From Earliella scabrosa (Eukaryota > Basidiomycota > Agaricomycetes > Polyporales > Polyporaceae), in assembly GCA_022605405.1 (NCBI GenBank), contig JABYQQ010000001.1, positions 2,480,001 through 2,544,000 of the forward strand: 64,000 bases of DNA, given 5' to 3'. The translations under genes and the position numbers were made by a program. The notes under the pieces are model-generated. The model ran no database searches, had not been told where the DNA came from, and saw only the letters and a list, made by a program, of their open reading frames with translations. This document shows positions 12,170 through 23,074 of the stretch, piece after piece. How positions within the stretch are numbered: position 1 is the stretch's first letter; each line of letters opens with the position of its first letter.

Positions 12170-13250
12170 TACATGTTACCGTGAAAGGCACTTTCGTGAG
12201 TGTCCAATGGTACCCGCGGACGCGCATGGAGCATTGAGATGGCGCAGAGCTGGAAATGTACGGACCACTGGTTCACGTCCTCCGCGAACTCTCGCACGAA
12301 CTCGCACTCCACCAGCACCACGTCTCCCTCCGTAATGTCCTGTACGCAGAGACGCGGCATAGCATGTTGATCCTGATAGTTGACTGAGGCGTCGTATACG
12401 TGGCGGAAGACCTGTCAAAGGTGTCAAAACCCATCAAGCTCGACGAGACAACACTGCACATACCATTCCTCGGCTCGGAATCTGCAGCGAAGCCGTTAGA
12501 AACCCACGGCCCGCGATATCTTGCGTCACTATGATAACAGGCATGCAGCGACGCGTCACAGGCAGAGCAGCTCAACTTACTGGTCTTCGGTGACGTACGC
12601 CGGAGCAGCCTGATCATTTTGTCCTGGTCGCATTGGCGCAGCAGCTTGACAGTGAGCGACACCGACGCAGCGCCATCTCCGAAAGAGAAAGCGAACTTAT
12701 GCGCGGCCCCCACGCACCAGAGGCGGACGCGACGTTGTCGCAGAGAGAGATATTCGCGCAGTGCTCCCACGCCCCACGTCGCCTCTGCGGGGACACACCC
12801 GAGAGTGTATATACCCACGGCAGAGTCTGTGAAACGGGCGAAACCGTCTAGTCGGCTTCCCTCCTCGTGAGATAGTGAGGGCTCGTGCCGAGGGGGGAAG
12901 ACTCACAAGTACTTCTCCATGTTCATGGGCGTGTCGATTTCAAGCCAGGTCTCCCGTAGGACATTTTGGATGGCCTTGTCAATTTCATCGGCGGCATCGC
13001 GAGGACGTTGGGCCGGTTGGCTGTAGGGGACGTCGCCGGCGGAGCTGCACGCGTGACATCAGTCAGCAAACCGGCGCGCGTCCTAAAGTGACGTACCGTG
13101 CTCGCCCTTGATTCCGCACTGCCGGCATCGTGCACAAGGGCCTCGCTGGTGGTGAGCAGCAGGTCAAAGGGGTCGACGGATCCCAGAGCAGGCGGAAGGA
13201 AGGCGGCAAGATGAGTACTCGTCGTAGGCAACCTTGCCGGTCTCTTCATA
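12170..13250 (-). CDS. Uncharacterised multi-exon protein (GDVVLVE segment)
   Basis: Minus-strand segments look coding at about 13190-12913 (ends NMEKYL at a GTGAGT donor), 12853-12590 (starts DGFARFTDSAVG, Gly/Arg-rich) and about 12400-12210 (contains DITEGDVVLVECEF). The junction from the first to the second uses a clean donor and a CTAG acceptor. I do not recognise the family; similar short GDVVLVE segments occur in basidiomycete orphan proteins. The gene may extend into the segments at 10.2-11.4 kb. Start codon and end are unresolved. Confidence 0.35.
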
Positions 13251-13803
13251 CCTTGCGGGTGAGAGGAGCTTGCGCGCGCAGCACAAGCGCCGGGACTTCA
13301 ACGGTTGAAACTGCGAGGGGGAGGGATTGGCGCTATGTGAGGCACAGCATGAAGACTGCGTGCGGAGCCGCACAAGACATATCGGCTGGGGACTTCCAAC
13401 AGTTCGATGTCCCCACCCAAGAATGGCGCCAACACTTACCTGCATGGTCGTCGGATACCCCGATGCCGCGACTGGTGACGAGCGGGCCCTGTAGCTTGCA
13501 CCGCTGTTACCAGACATCGTTGATGCTTGTTGACGATGTGAGCCAGACTCTGGGCAATGCGAAGCAAGTACGAGTGAGAGGGGACAAGTTATGAGTGCAC
13601 CCGGCGTCGCGACGCCTGGCGCAAGGCCACGTGCGTGGGAATGTAGCTGGTGGAACTGAACTTGTCGGGCGTCGGGCCGGTGAGCGCTACTCGGAGAAGC
13701 CCGTCTGGACCTGTCTTCGCCATACCACCTGCCGTTCGCTGACTCCGGACGAATAGGCCTTTGCTCTTTTGAACTCCAGGACTACGCAGAAACGTAAGGC
13801 AAG

Positions 13804-16800
13804 ATGCGCGCTCGCCCTGGTGCTAGTCCGAAGAAAGCGAAGACGCAACTTGGACATTTCTCTGGAGCCGATTTGGTCGGTGGCCTCGAATCTGGTGGAC
13901 GCAAGCGACCAAGGAGCGTGGCCGTGCATCCTGCGCGGCCCCGCCCCCCACCGCCGCAGATATTCAGTGGCTCCGAGGGGACAGCTTCTCTGCCGCACGG
14001 ACAATGTTCAGCGGGGACTCATACAATCCCGCACACCGCGGACGCCCATGCCGTTGGCCAACAGCACCCAGCAAGTACCGCGATCGAGTTTCATCTCACC
14101 GACAATGGCGTCCCGGCGGGACACGCACAGGCGCGTTCGCGCTGTGACATGTCGGGTCCAGGGACCGAGCGAACTCTGCCCCAACAGCCCACCCAAGCCC
14201 CGCGCCCCGCCCTCAACGTGCCCAAAGCGAAAACGAACAACACAGTCGTAAGCACTCGCCTTGACGCCCATACGTGCATGCTGTACTTACTGTAAATTCT
14301 CCTCCTCAGCCTCCATCCGTTCGAAATGAAAACTTTCTATCAAAGTTCGCTCGCGCCGCTTATGAAGAGATGATCAATCACGAGCAGCCACCTCGTCCGG
14401 ACGACACCTGTTTCTCCTGCGGTACCGCGTTGGCTGGGCCGACGCCAGAAAGTCCGCCGCGCCTCAAATGTCTCGACTGCTACAGCATGCCTCATCTCTG
14501 TCTGCCATGCCTGCAGGCGGTGCACAAGCTGTCGCCGTTTCATCGACTCCTCCGGTGGGATGTTCCGTCCGGGTTTTGGCACAAAACGACGACCGCTGCA
14601 CTGGGGATCACTTTGTACGCCGGGCATTCCGGGCGCAGATGTCCTCGAGTTTCCCGACAGCCTAGAAACATGGTGATTGTACACACGCATGGCGTCATGA
14701 AGATTGCGGTGAGTTTCTGCGAATGCACACGAGCACACGCCGGCGAGATGGCGGGTGCGCAAGAAAGTCGGGCAGGGCATGACGATGAGCAGTCTCTGCC
14801 CCGAGAGGACTCCTCGGCTCTGCTTACGCCGGAGCCCCTGCAGCTCCTGCGCCTGGGACTGTACCCTGCTAGCTGGTCCACCCCGCGCACCGCGTTCACC
14901 CTCACTGTCATGCGGGACTTTCACCTCTTGTCCCACCAGGGCAACGTGAGCGCGCACGACTACTTCCACTACCTGAAGCGCCTGACTCACAACAGCGCGC
15001 CGAAGGAGGTCCCGGTATGTGTTCTTCCTGACGTCTACAACGCGGACCACTGATTCATTCACTGTAGGACCGCTACCGCGAATTTCTCGCCTCTATGCGA
15101 GAATTCGCGTTCCTACGAGCGTGCAAGCGCGCTGGTGCCACGCCGGGCCGTCGGATGGAGGCACGCAGTTTGGCAGTACTCTGCCCTGCATGTCCGCAGC
15201 CGGAGCTGAACATGCGGCCGGGTTGGGAGAGACGCGAAGAGAGCTATAGGTGACCATTTCTCCCGACTTCGTGGGAGGCCCGTCATACTAACCTCGTTAA
15301 GATATCTTGATGCGCTCTTCTACGCCATAGACGGCAACTACCATCAACACCTCCGAAAGAAGCCGACTGACCCGAACGACTTCGCGCTTACGATGGGTGC
15401 CGCGTACTTCGCAAATGAGGAGGACTTCCAGGCTTACTTGAGGCTGTCAGGAGACCCAGAGCCGGAGGTATGGCCAAAGTGCGCTCTCTAAGAACGGTCA
15501 ACCCTGATCCGCGTTGTAGGAATCGACATGCAACAAGTTCGGGGCCCTGAACCCCTCGGGGTATACTCACAATGTCAGCGGCATCGTGGCGCTGTCTTGC
15601 CGCCACGAACTGCTTATCCCACGTTCAATCATTGACCTCACCAGCAACGAAAAGTACGTGTCGATGTCTCTCCGCCGATAGGCCGCTAATGGGAGCGGTT
15701 ATAGAGCACACATTGTGGATTTTGCAGTGGTCTCGGCGGCTCAACCGTACCTCGGGCTCCGGCTGTTCAAGCAATACTACGACGTCAGCTGTCAGTACAT
15801 GGTGCGATTTCTGAAGCGTCTGAGTGCCATGGCGAAGTTCGTCCCCTGTTTGCAGTCAATCGAATCAACCACGTTGCCGACAGTTCACGGCGCGATCCCG
15901 GCTTTTCACCAGTACGCGCATCGGGAGCAGTGCCAGGCCTTTCAATCTCCGAATTGCCTCCCAGGGGGAGGAACCTACGACGGCGAGACGAACGAGCGGA
16001 AATGGGGCGCCACGAACCAAGCGGCCCTGCGCGCCAGGGAAATGGCGCCCGGGCACCGGCACGACTTCATCAATGACCTTATCTCCGACCTCAACATCCG
16101 TAACGTGCACGCAATGGGTGAGTCCAATTGGCATATTCCACACGAACTGCTGGACGATTTACTCCCACAGCGGCCGCTCTGTGCGACAAGCACGATGAGG
16201 CTCAGAAGTACCTCTCGCAAGCCCAGGCATACCTAACCGACATAGAAGCGCGCGTCCCGCCGAGCGTTCTAGAACAATGGCGCGCGGACCAAGAAGATTG
16301 GCTGCTCAAGGTCGTTGACATACGCAATCACAAGACGTTGGATAATCCGTTCATCGCCCCGAAGAGTGACGGTACGCGCGAAGCCGTGGGGCGACTGGGA
16401 TCGAGGCTGAGCAATTTCCCGCACACTTGTTTAGCCGCCTCGAAAGCTCAGACCAGTGAAAGCCTGAAGACGCCTTCGAGGTCAGCAACCGCCACATACG
16501 CCATGGAGCTCGTAGGCGCCATCGAGGGAATGATGGACATCGAGCGAGAGAGGTAAGTATAGCCACTCAGCCCTTCTTTGTGGGACGTCTGAGAACAGCG
16601 CGGCGTGAACAGGGACGAACTCTTGGAGAAGGTCCGAGCCACGGACAGCACGAAGGCAAGGCAATGCTCAGCCATCGCCAATCGCGTGCGTGCATTCACG
16701 TCGAAGGCGAAGACGGTGGAAGACATGTACAGCCGTTTCGTGAACCCCCTGGTCGCGCGAGCGTTCCAGAGCGTCCACGCGAGCGCCACGACCACCTCTG

Positions 16801-17483
16801 GAGAAGCCAACACCACCCATCTGGACGCCGGCGACGCTCACGAACACACCCTCCCGACTTCATTACCTTGGCGAGATCCCGCCGATGATCTCGCGTATGC
16901 GCTTCCCACGGTGTCACCTCCGGTGCATCCGCCCCTGCGGGATGCCTTCCTCGCGTCGCTGGTCGCCGACTTGGACGACATTGACATATATCTACCATCC
17001 CTATATCATTCCCTTATTCGCCTTCACCCGGAGATGGCCCCAGCGGTGGCGATAGAAAGACAGCTGCGTGAAGGGGAGGCTCATGATGCGCTCAACGATG
17101 TTCGTTTGCAGATCATGGCGCGTCACAGCGTGAAGGACCTCGGCCAACAGGGCGCAGGGCAAGCGCACGGCAAACGCATTCGAGAGATGGATGAGAGTCA
17201 CCAGAAGACTGTCAATAGGGCCCGCGACAGCTACAACCGAATCCGTAGCGCGATGCTTGCATTGGGCATGCAAGCTGACGACAACCACTTCCCCGAGCTC
17301 ACCGCGGAGGACTGTGCGGCGCTGACGGAGAAGCGACAGATTGGGGAGAGTCGCAAAACGCGTAGCTGGTTATGGGCCGATCTATCGGTCATAGGTGACG
17401 CGACAGATTCGGACTTGCGCGCATTTCTCGTCCAGAGTAAGGGCATCACCTCTCTCGCGCGCGTGCGCGAAATGACCAGCTAA
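13804..17483 (+). CDS. KDZ-type DDE transposase with CxC2 cysteine cluster
   Basis: Predicted to cut and move its own DNA element. Exons seen: a Pro-rich basic N terminus (13804-14246), then the CxC2 domain (about 14311-15015) with CFSCG, LKCLDC, LCLPC, a GHSGRRCP zinc site and a FCEC pair. The KDZ core follows: DRYREFL from about 15068, YLDALFYAID with the first acidic residue near 15302, FALTMGAAYF, STCNKFGA near 15521, YDVSCQYM near 15779 and ETNERKWG near 15990. The three acidic positions match the D, D and E expected of KDZ enzymes. Two further exons (16151-16552 and 16605-17482) carry the helical region that follows the core. The frame stops at TAA 17481-17483 although homologous-looking sequence continues in another frame, so the copy may be inactive. 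Exon ends are approximate. Confidence 0.85.
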
Positions 17484-17800
17484 TGGGACGGTTAGACTCT
17501 AGACCGCACTGGTTCAGATGCAGTGCGAATGTTGCGCGGTGGCAGGAGGAGGTATTGCTGAAACGGGAGGAGATGTTCCGCACGATATGTTTCTTTGAGG
17601 CGCGCGAGGGAGAGTGGCTGACGCGCGCCTCCAAGGCGGACGACGAGGGGTCTCTTGGGTTTGCCTCTCATGCGCGACGGTGAGTAGGTTGCCCGATTGT
17701 CCTTACGGTGCGATTCGGGTTAATCACAGGGGTTGTAGACAAGCAGACCGATATCGGCAACTGCTGACACACGCACAGGCGATCTGTCCCCCGACGATAT
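17484..17800 (+). pseudogene. Out-of-frame C-terminal remnant of the KDZ transposase
   Basis: Just after the stop, a different frame reads ARWQEEVLLKREEM and then EWLTRASKADDEG, the helical tail usual in KDZ proteins. About 90 bp further, RGCRQADRYRQLL resembles the final helix. No intron with GT..AG ends restores the frame that I can see, so a one- or two-base indel near 17480 is the simplest explanation. Confidence 0.6.
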
Positions 17801-18600
17801 CAGAGGTGAGGGCCAACACCAATCTTGTCTGCGTAGCTGTCCTAACTGACCGGTTGGGGATCAGTCTCCCGGGTTGTAGCTGACGAGGGGGAGATGTATC
17901 TCAATTAGTTGACGCCTTCAACGTGTATATTTCAAATGTCCAGGAGCGCGAGGGGGGTTTGGGCGAGGAATGACAGCGGCTTCGCTCGGAGTCTCGGAGA
18001 GATGTGGTGCGACATCATTCCCCGCGAAGACATATCGTGTGTGGGTATGATGTTATGTACTAGTGTGGTTGGCGAACCCGGCCCGGCCCATGGATGGGAT
18101 CAAGCTCCGTAGCGTAGTATGGGTCCGGATCGGGCGGGACAGAGTGATAGGCGCCCAAGTTTGCGCGGCCAGCCAGGTTTCAGTGTTGCTCGCCAGCCTC
18201 CATCCAGCTTCGACCCCATAGTGTCATGGACACCACGGTAAACATTCCGGCTCCATTGGCCGGGACGGACGAGGGCCGCATCGGGGATGTAGGTGGGTGA
18301 GAGCTGTGCGTTGGCTCGCCTGGAATGTTAATATCTCCTACGCTCTTCCCTCAGGTGGCCGACGAGGGAGATCGTACAGCATGAACGATGGGCATAGAGG
18401 TAGGTGGATGCGAACATGTTGCTCGGTGTGTATTGACCTGTGCTTCACACAGACGACACGAAGCGGCCCAGGTTGGCCAACGAAGAACAACACTTAGTCT
18501 CTTCCACGCGGCCAGGAGTGCTTTCCCCCGACGACGCGCAGACAGCCCGCAGCGATGTAGTAAGTGCGCGCCGAGCCCCTACAGCGTCGCTCATAAGTGA
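17800..18600. other. No gene seen
   Basis: No convincing coding frame or RNA gene. It separates the KDZ remnant from the zinc-finger orphan gene. Confidence 0.4.
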
Positions 18601-18609
18601 ACTAAACGA

Positions 18610-20077
18610 TTGTGCGCATTCGAACAGTACTGCTGCTTATGTCAGAACGGCGGAAGGTCGATAGAATGCGACCTCTGTCCGCGCAGTGTGTGCCTTGAAC
18701 ATATGCCCCAGATAGACCGACTGTCGGAGAATGTCCTAGCACGCCTGCACTACGTCTGTCCATCTTGTCATGTGCGACGCGATTGGGTTGGAAAACAGTC
18801 AACCGCCTACCGCGTGCGTATTCAGGCATCACCAGGGCACCTAATATCTAACTCTCCTGCGTGATAACTAGGGTTCATATAAGACGAACAAGCAAGGCCT
18901 GGTCCCATATTTTCCGAACTGGACAACAGTCACGGTGGAAGCCCGACGACCCCTGCATGCGCGGGTGGACACAAGCCCGATAGTGATAATCAACGTGCGT
19001 TTGGCGAGCCTCGAAGAGGCTGGTTGCCCTGCGAGGCTCGTCTATGCTGCGCTGAAGGCGTACTACGTTGGCGAAGCGCGCGCCGACTTGGTGTACGTAG
19101 ACGTTCCCTTCGACATCAAGACGACAGAGGAGGCTTCAAAGCACAAGGCGCGTTTCGAGAAGCAATTACATGCCCTACGGAGGTGCGTATCGCTCGCTGA
19201 CGAGGGAGTAAATGCCTGACGATGTGGTCAGTCTATCCCGGGCCCGCGTGTTGGTATTCATTTATACACACTCGGAAGAGGCCACGGGTGACCTGTACTT
19301 ATCTGAAGAAGAGTCGTCGACCGGTCTGGAGTCGGTGAGTATGATCCTACATGACCATCGACCACATTCAGTGACCGTGAAAGACAGTGGTGGAACGCCG
19401 TGATACCAGCATGCCTGATGACCGTCGGCGCCGAGCATGAGATCACGCTGGCGTTCCTGTGTTGTGGAGCCTTAGTGAAGCGACCGGAGAAGTTAGATGC
19501 CTTGCGCGGCATCGGCGAGAGGTGACTTTCATGGATTCTCAACAGGCGGTCCAACACTGACGACCAGCCCGCGTTTAGGATGGGCATCGCCAACGCGGTC
19601 GCTTTTGGGGCTTCGGTCATCCAAAGCGCCTTCTGCGCGCCGTTCTTCTTAGCTTTTGTGCACAAGATATACTTAGAAGGTATGCGGATGGACAGGGATC
19701 ACATGGGGGAGCTCCTCGCTCCGTCCATCTTTCTCGGGCGACACACGAGCGTGATAATCCTGACGCGCCAAGGGACAAGTCATCCAGCCGAGACCTTGGG
19801 GCCGCTACAGCAACACGAATACGTTTGGAGTCATCCGACCATACGACCATTCGGCGTGGAGCTGCCGGTCCAGTGCCCGCTCTGTGGCTCGCTAGCATCC
19901 CTTCGTTGCCGGGCCACGGAGGAGCTCGTTCGGGTGCGCTGCGGATCGAAGAATTGCTCCTTCGTGCATACCTACTCTCGGCCACCGGGGCTGACGATGA
20001 TCAAGAGCGGCGAGGGGGGGCAGTGGGTTGAGCGGGGACACACTCAAACTGTAGGCGGAAATGAAGCGATGATCTAG
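18610..20077 (+). CDS. Orphan protein with two cysteine clusters, possibly decayed
   Basis: The first segment (18610-18815) has a PHD-like cysteine pattern: CCLC, then CDLCPRSVC, an EHMP histidine, then CPSCH. Later segments with coding character are 18930-19190 (mixed charged, no motif), 19210-19340 (acidic end) and about 19580-20075, where a helical stretch leads to LGRHTSVIIL and a second cluster (CPLCG then CGSKNC). Splice sites between them are only partly credible, so I cannot exclude that it is a pseudogene. The order of PHD-like finger, middle region and C-terminal CPLCG cluster is one I associate with polypore orphan proteins of unknown role. Confidence 0.45.
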
Positions 20078-20689
20078 ATAGTGTCTTAACTCGTACGGAT
20101 CGATATTAGATTGATTTCTTACACCCCCGGGGCTTGGCGCTCGCTCGGTTGCGCCAGCTCCGCGTGCACTGCGCGCCCATCGGCAAGTTGTCAATGACCT
20201 GGCGCGCACGATCACCCTCGCAAGTACCCCGAATGCCGCTGCATGACATCCCGCTATCTGAGTGCTCGTGGGGAAGACTTCACAGCTAACGCGGAGCGGT
20301 CGTGGATGTGGGCCGCATGCAGCCTCGACGTTCGGGGAGTGCGGTTCGTGGTTCCTTGTGTCGCAGAGATTCAATCGCGACACGAGGGCAGGGAATACTG
20401 CATACTGCCCCTAAGTGTTCACAAGGCATCGTTCAAAGTGGGGTAGAGTCTGGACTCTGCCCTGTCGATATACACCATCAGAAAAGAGCGGTCGACGAGA
20501 TCTGGACAGAGATAGTTTGTGAGGAAAAGAGGATGAAGCGACACGGTTGTGATATCATGTGTGTCGAGAGGGATGTGTAATGTAGGAAGTACCTCTTCAG
20601 GGGATGTCGATGAACTTCCGAGGGGTTCCGTTCGTCGTGACCCTAACTTTCCGATCTCCTCTCGGACCACGGCCTCATGCTACCTGCCC

Positions 20690-21739
20690 ATGTCCTCGCC
20701 GACAACCAATCCAACCGTGAACGATACCTGCCCGCCGACGGATGGCTACCCGTCCGCGAACCTATTCCCCTGCCTTGTCCGCGACCTGACGATCGACGTC
20801 GTTGAGCGACTGGACATCGACTCGCTCATCCGCCTGCGCCACATCTCCTCCCTCGCAGACGACTGGGTTTCCTCTGTCCTCCAGAAACGCCTGGGCAGGG
20901 CGTTGAACGGCCTGGTGCGCAATCCCACTGAGTTCCTAGACGGGATGGGGGCCTTCGGAGCGGTGATCAGTGGTGACGCCGCGTGCGCGGTGCTATTTCC
21001 CCACACCACACCTCCGCCTTCGACCCTCCACATCTACACGCCCCATGCGACTTACGACGCCTTTGTCGAGCATCTCAAGGCCAACGAGGGTTTCAAATGG
21101 GTGCCCATCCCTCGCAAACAGCCTGCGGCTGGCGTTAATCCGTGGGTCGAAGCGGCTCCTGAAGACATCGATTCGCCTTTAATGCCGCGTGGAGTGGGGA
21201 AGTGGGCCCGTTACCAGAGGGGCGACGCCGTCGCGGAGGTGTACTGTGCCTCGGGCAACGGGGCACTGTCCGCGCTGATCGGTCAATGGCACTCCGGCCT
21301 CTTCAACTACGTCTCAGCCACCACCTTCTGCGCCGCATATCCAAAACTCACGAACCAAAGGCGAGGTCTGCTGAACCCCTCCCGGTTGCACGCGATGACG
21401 CGTCCCTATCGCGACGTGCGCAAGTTCATGGACGAGTGGGAGGACAAGGGATGGGAGATGTCGCGCGAATGGGGACCGTGGGCAGAAGGACGATGCGCCG
21501 GGGTACGTTCGGTGGGCTGTGCGGCTGCGCGCCGTTACTTCAAAGATAGGCACTGTGTGTCTGGCGGCTGGAAATGTGTGCGGGGAAGGGAGGATCTGGC
21601 ACTAGAGGGCGGGACGGGGCAGACAACGGAGATGTGGTGGCGAGGTGGGCTGACGTGCGACGAGGAGTGTCACGGTGGGGCGAAGGTTATAGTCCCAGGG
21701 GCGAGAACATGCTTGTACGCTCTTGTTCGCCGTACGTAG
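20690..21739 (+). CDS. F-box-like protein with nucleotidyltransferase-like core (copy 1)
   Basis: A single-exon frame of 349 aa from the ATG at 20690 (an in-frame ATG at 20549 exists, but the sequence between does not look conserved). Residues about 25-70 form an F-box-like helical segment (LIRLRHISSLADDWV). Residues about 90-130 read GAVISGDAACAVLF..STLHIYTP, the pattern seen in basidiomycete F-box neighbours where a GSxALxF..SDLDxYVP strand suggests a nucleotidyltransferase fold; here the acidic metal ligands are replaced (THA, HIYTP), so activity is unlikely. The C-terminal tail is Cys/Trp/Gly-rich (C-x4-GC, CDEEC). It may act as a substrate adaptor of an SCF ubiquitin ligase (inference from family). 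It is followed by a second copy on the same strand. Confidence 0.6.
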   Translation: MSSPTTNPTVNDTCPPTDGYPSANLFPCLVRDLTIDVVERLDIDSLIRLRHISSLADDWVSSVLQKRLGRALNGLVRNPTEFLDGMGAFGAVISGDAACAVLFPHTTPPPSTLHIYTPHATYDAFVEHLKANEGFKWVPIPRKQPAAGVNPWVEAAPEDIDSPLMPRGVGKWARYQRGDAVAEVYCASGNGALSALIGQWHSGLFNYVSATTFCAAYPKLTNQRRGLLNPSRLHAMTRPYRDVRKFMDEWEDKGWEMSREWGPWAEGRCAGVRSVGCAAARRYFKDRHCVSGGWKCVRGREDLALEGGTGQTTEMWWRGGLTCDEECHGGAKVIVPGARTCLYALVRRT

Positions 21740-22174
21740 GTCTGCTGTGTGTGCGAGGGCCGACCTCTACCCTAACCTGTGGTCTTAGAACGGGTTGGAC
21801 GTGCGCGGGACCCCTACTAGCGTTGTAGGCTCGTCAGAGTGACCGTTGAGCAAATGAGGCACCGGTGGAGAAATGTGCGGTCGCCGTTGAATGGTATCCC
21901 CTCCGGGTTCCGCTCTCCTGGAAATTATTGAAAGACCACAGCCAGGTGCATGGACAGGCGTGACCCTGACCACGAGGAGGATCCGGGAAGATGGGCCCCG
22001 CGAGGGGCCGTAGTGTGCGCCAACGCCCGTTCGTGCCACAAACCGTCAACTATCATGGCCTCTCCATACGCATACGCACACGCAATCTGGCGGCGGTCGC
22101 CACTTGGTCTGTGCGTAGAAATGCGCAAGACAAGCGAAGTTTGTTGACTGATGCTTGGATACAGTGCCCCAGCC

Positions 22175-23074
22175 ATGCGCCCGCTCCCGCAGCTAGATGA
22201 AGCAGCATACGCCCGCATCGCGTACTTCCTCGATTTCCGCGACATGACTCGATTGCGACAATGTTCGAAACGGACGCTCGCAGGGGTCGGGATGGAGCAC
22301 CGCGCGAGCCTGTGCCGCATCGTAGGGCGATTCGTGCCCGACCCGCAAAGCTTGTGCGAGGCGCTGGAGGAACGGCATGCGTTCGTCGGGGGCTCGTGTG
22401 CCCTGCTCTTCTTCCTGAGGGACGTAGATTTCCAGCCATCGAACCTGGATGTCTACGTACCTCGAGAGGAGGGTGAGAGGATACTGGAGCATCTCGTGCA
22501 AGTCCAGGGCGCACACCGTGTCGAAACGGCCCAGCAGGACGATTTCGGCATCACGTTCGACCTTCAAGAACGCCACCTCTCTGACATCATGACTCTCCAC
22601 ACCGCCAAGGGAGTCGTTCAAGTCCACTGCAGCCGTACGTGCGATGCCCTCCCTGCGATCGCGCGAAGTTGGTGCTCGCTGCTCGTCAACTACGTGAACC
22701 CAAGGCACTTCGGGAGCGCGTACCCATGGTTACTCTTCCAACGCCGGGGACTGGTTGGGGAGTGGACGGAAGAGGAAGAGGCGCATGTCACCAAGTATGC
22801 AGGGCGAGGCTTCGACATACGAATCAGCGTCAACTTCTGGGAAGACCTCGATATCGAGGGATGTGGGTCGAATAAGTGGGCGTGCGCTACCCAGCCCCGA
22901 ATGTTCATCGACGCCGGCGCCATGCGTGCGAGAACCTCCCCTCTCCACGTCAGACCGATCAACAGCACGTCACGATGGCGTTTGGACTACCGACCATGCG
23001 GAGGCAGGTGTTTGGCAGACAGGAGAAGTGGTATCCCTCGGCGGGGGTTGCTTTTGGTACGAAAATGGGATTAG
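22175..23074 (+). CDS. F-box-like protein with nucleotidyltransferase-like core (copy 2)
   Basis: A single exon of 299 aa from ATG 22175; an earlier in-frame ATG at 22151 is possible. An F-box-like start (YARIAYFLDFRDMTRLRQCS) is followed by FVGGSCALLFFL and SNLDVYVP, the nucleotidyltransferase-like strand pair. LLVNYVNPRHFGSAYP then matches the FNYVSATTFCAAYP segment of the gene upstream, so the two are diverged tandem paralogues about 440 bp apart. The C terminus is shorter and less Cys-rich than copy 1. No intron is apparent. Confidence 0.6.
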   Translation: MRPLPQLDEAAYARIAYFLDFRDMTRLRQCSKRTLAGVGMEHRASLCRIVGRFVPDPQSLCEALEERHAFVGGSCALLFFLRDVDFQPSNLDVYVPREEGERILEHLVQVQGAHRVETAQQDDFGITFDLQERHLSDIMTLHTAKGVVQVHCSRTCDALPAIARSWCSLLVNYVNPRHFGSAYPWLLFQRRGLVGEWTEEEEAHVTKYAGRGFDIRISVNFWEDLDIEGCGSNKWACATQPRMFIDAGAMRARTSPLHVRPINSTSRWRLDYRPCGGRCLADRRSGIPRRGLLLVRKWD

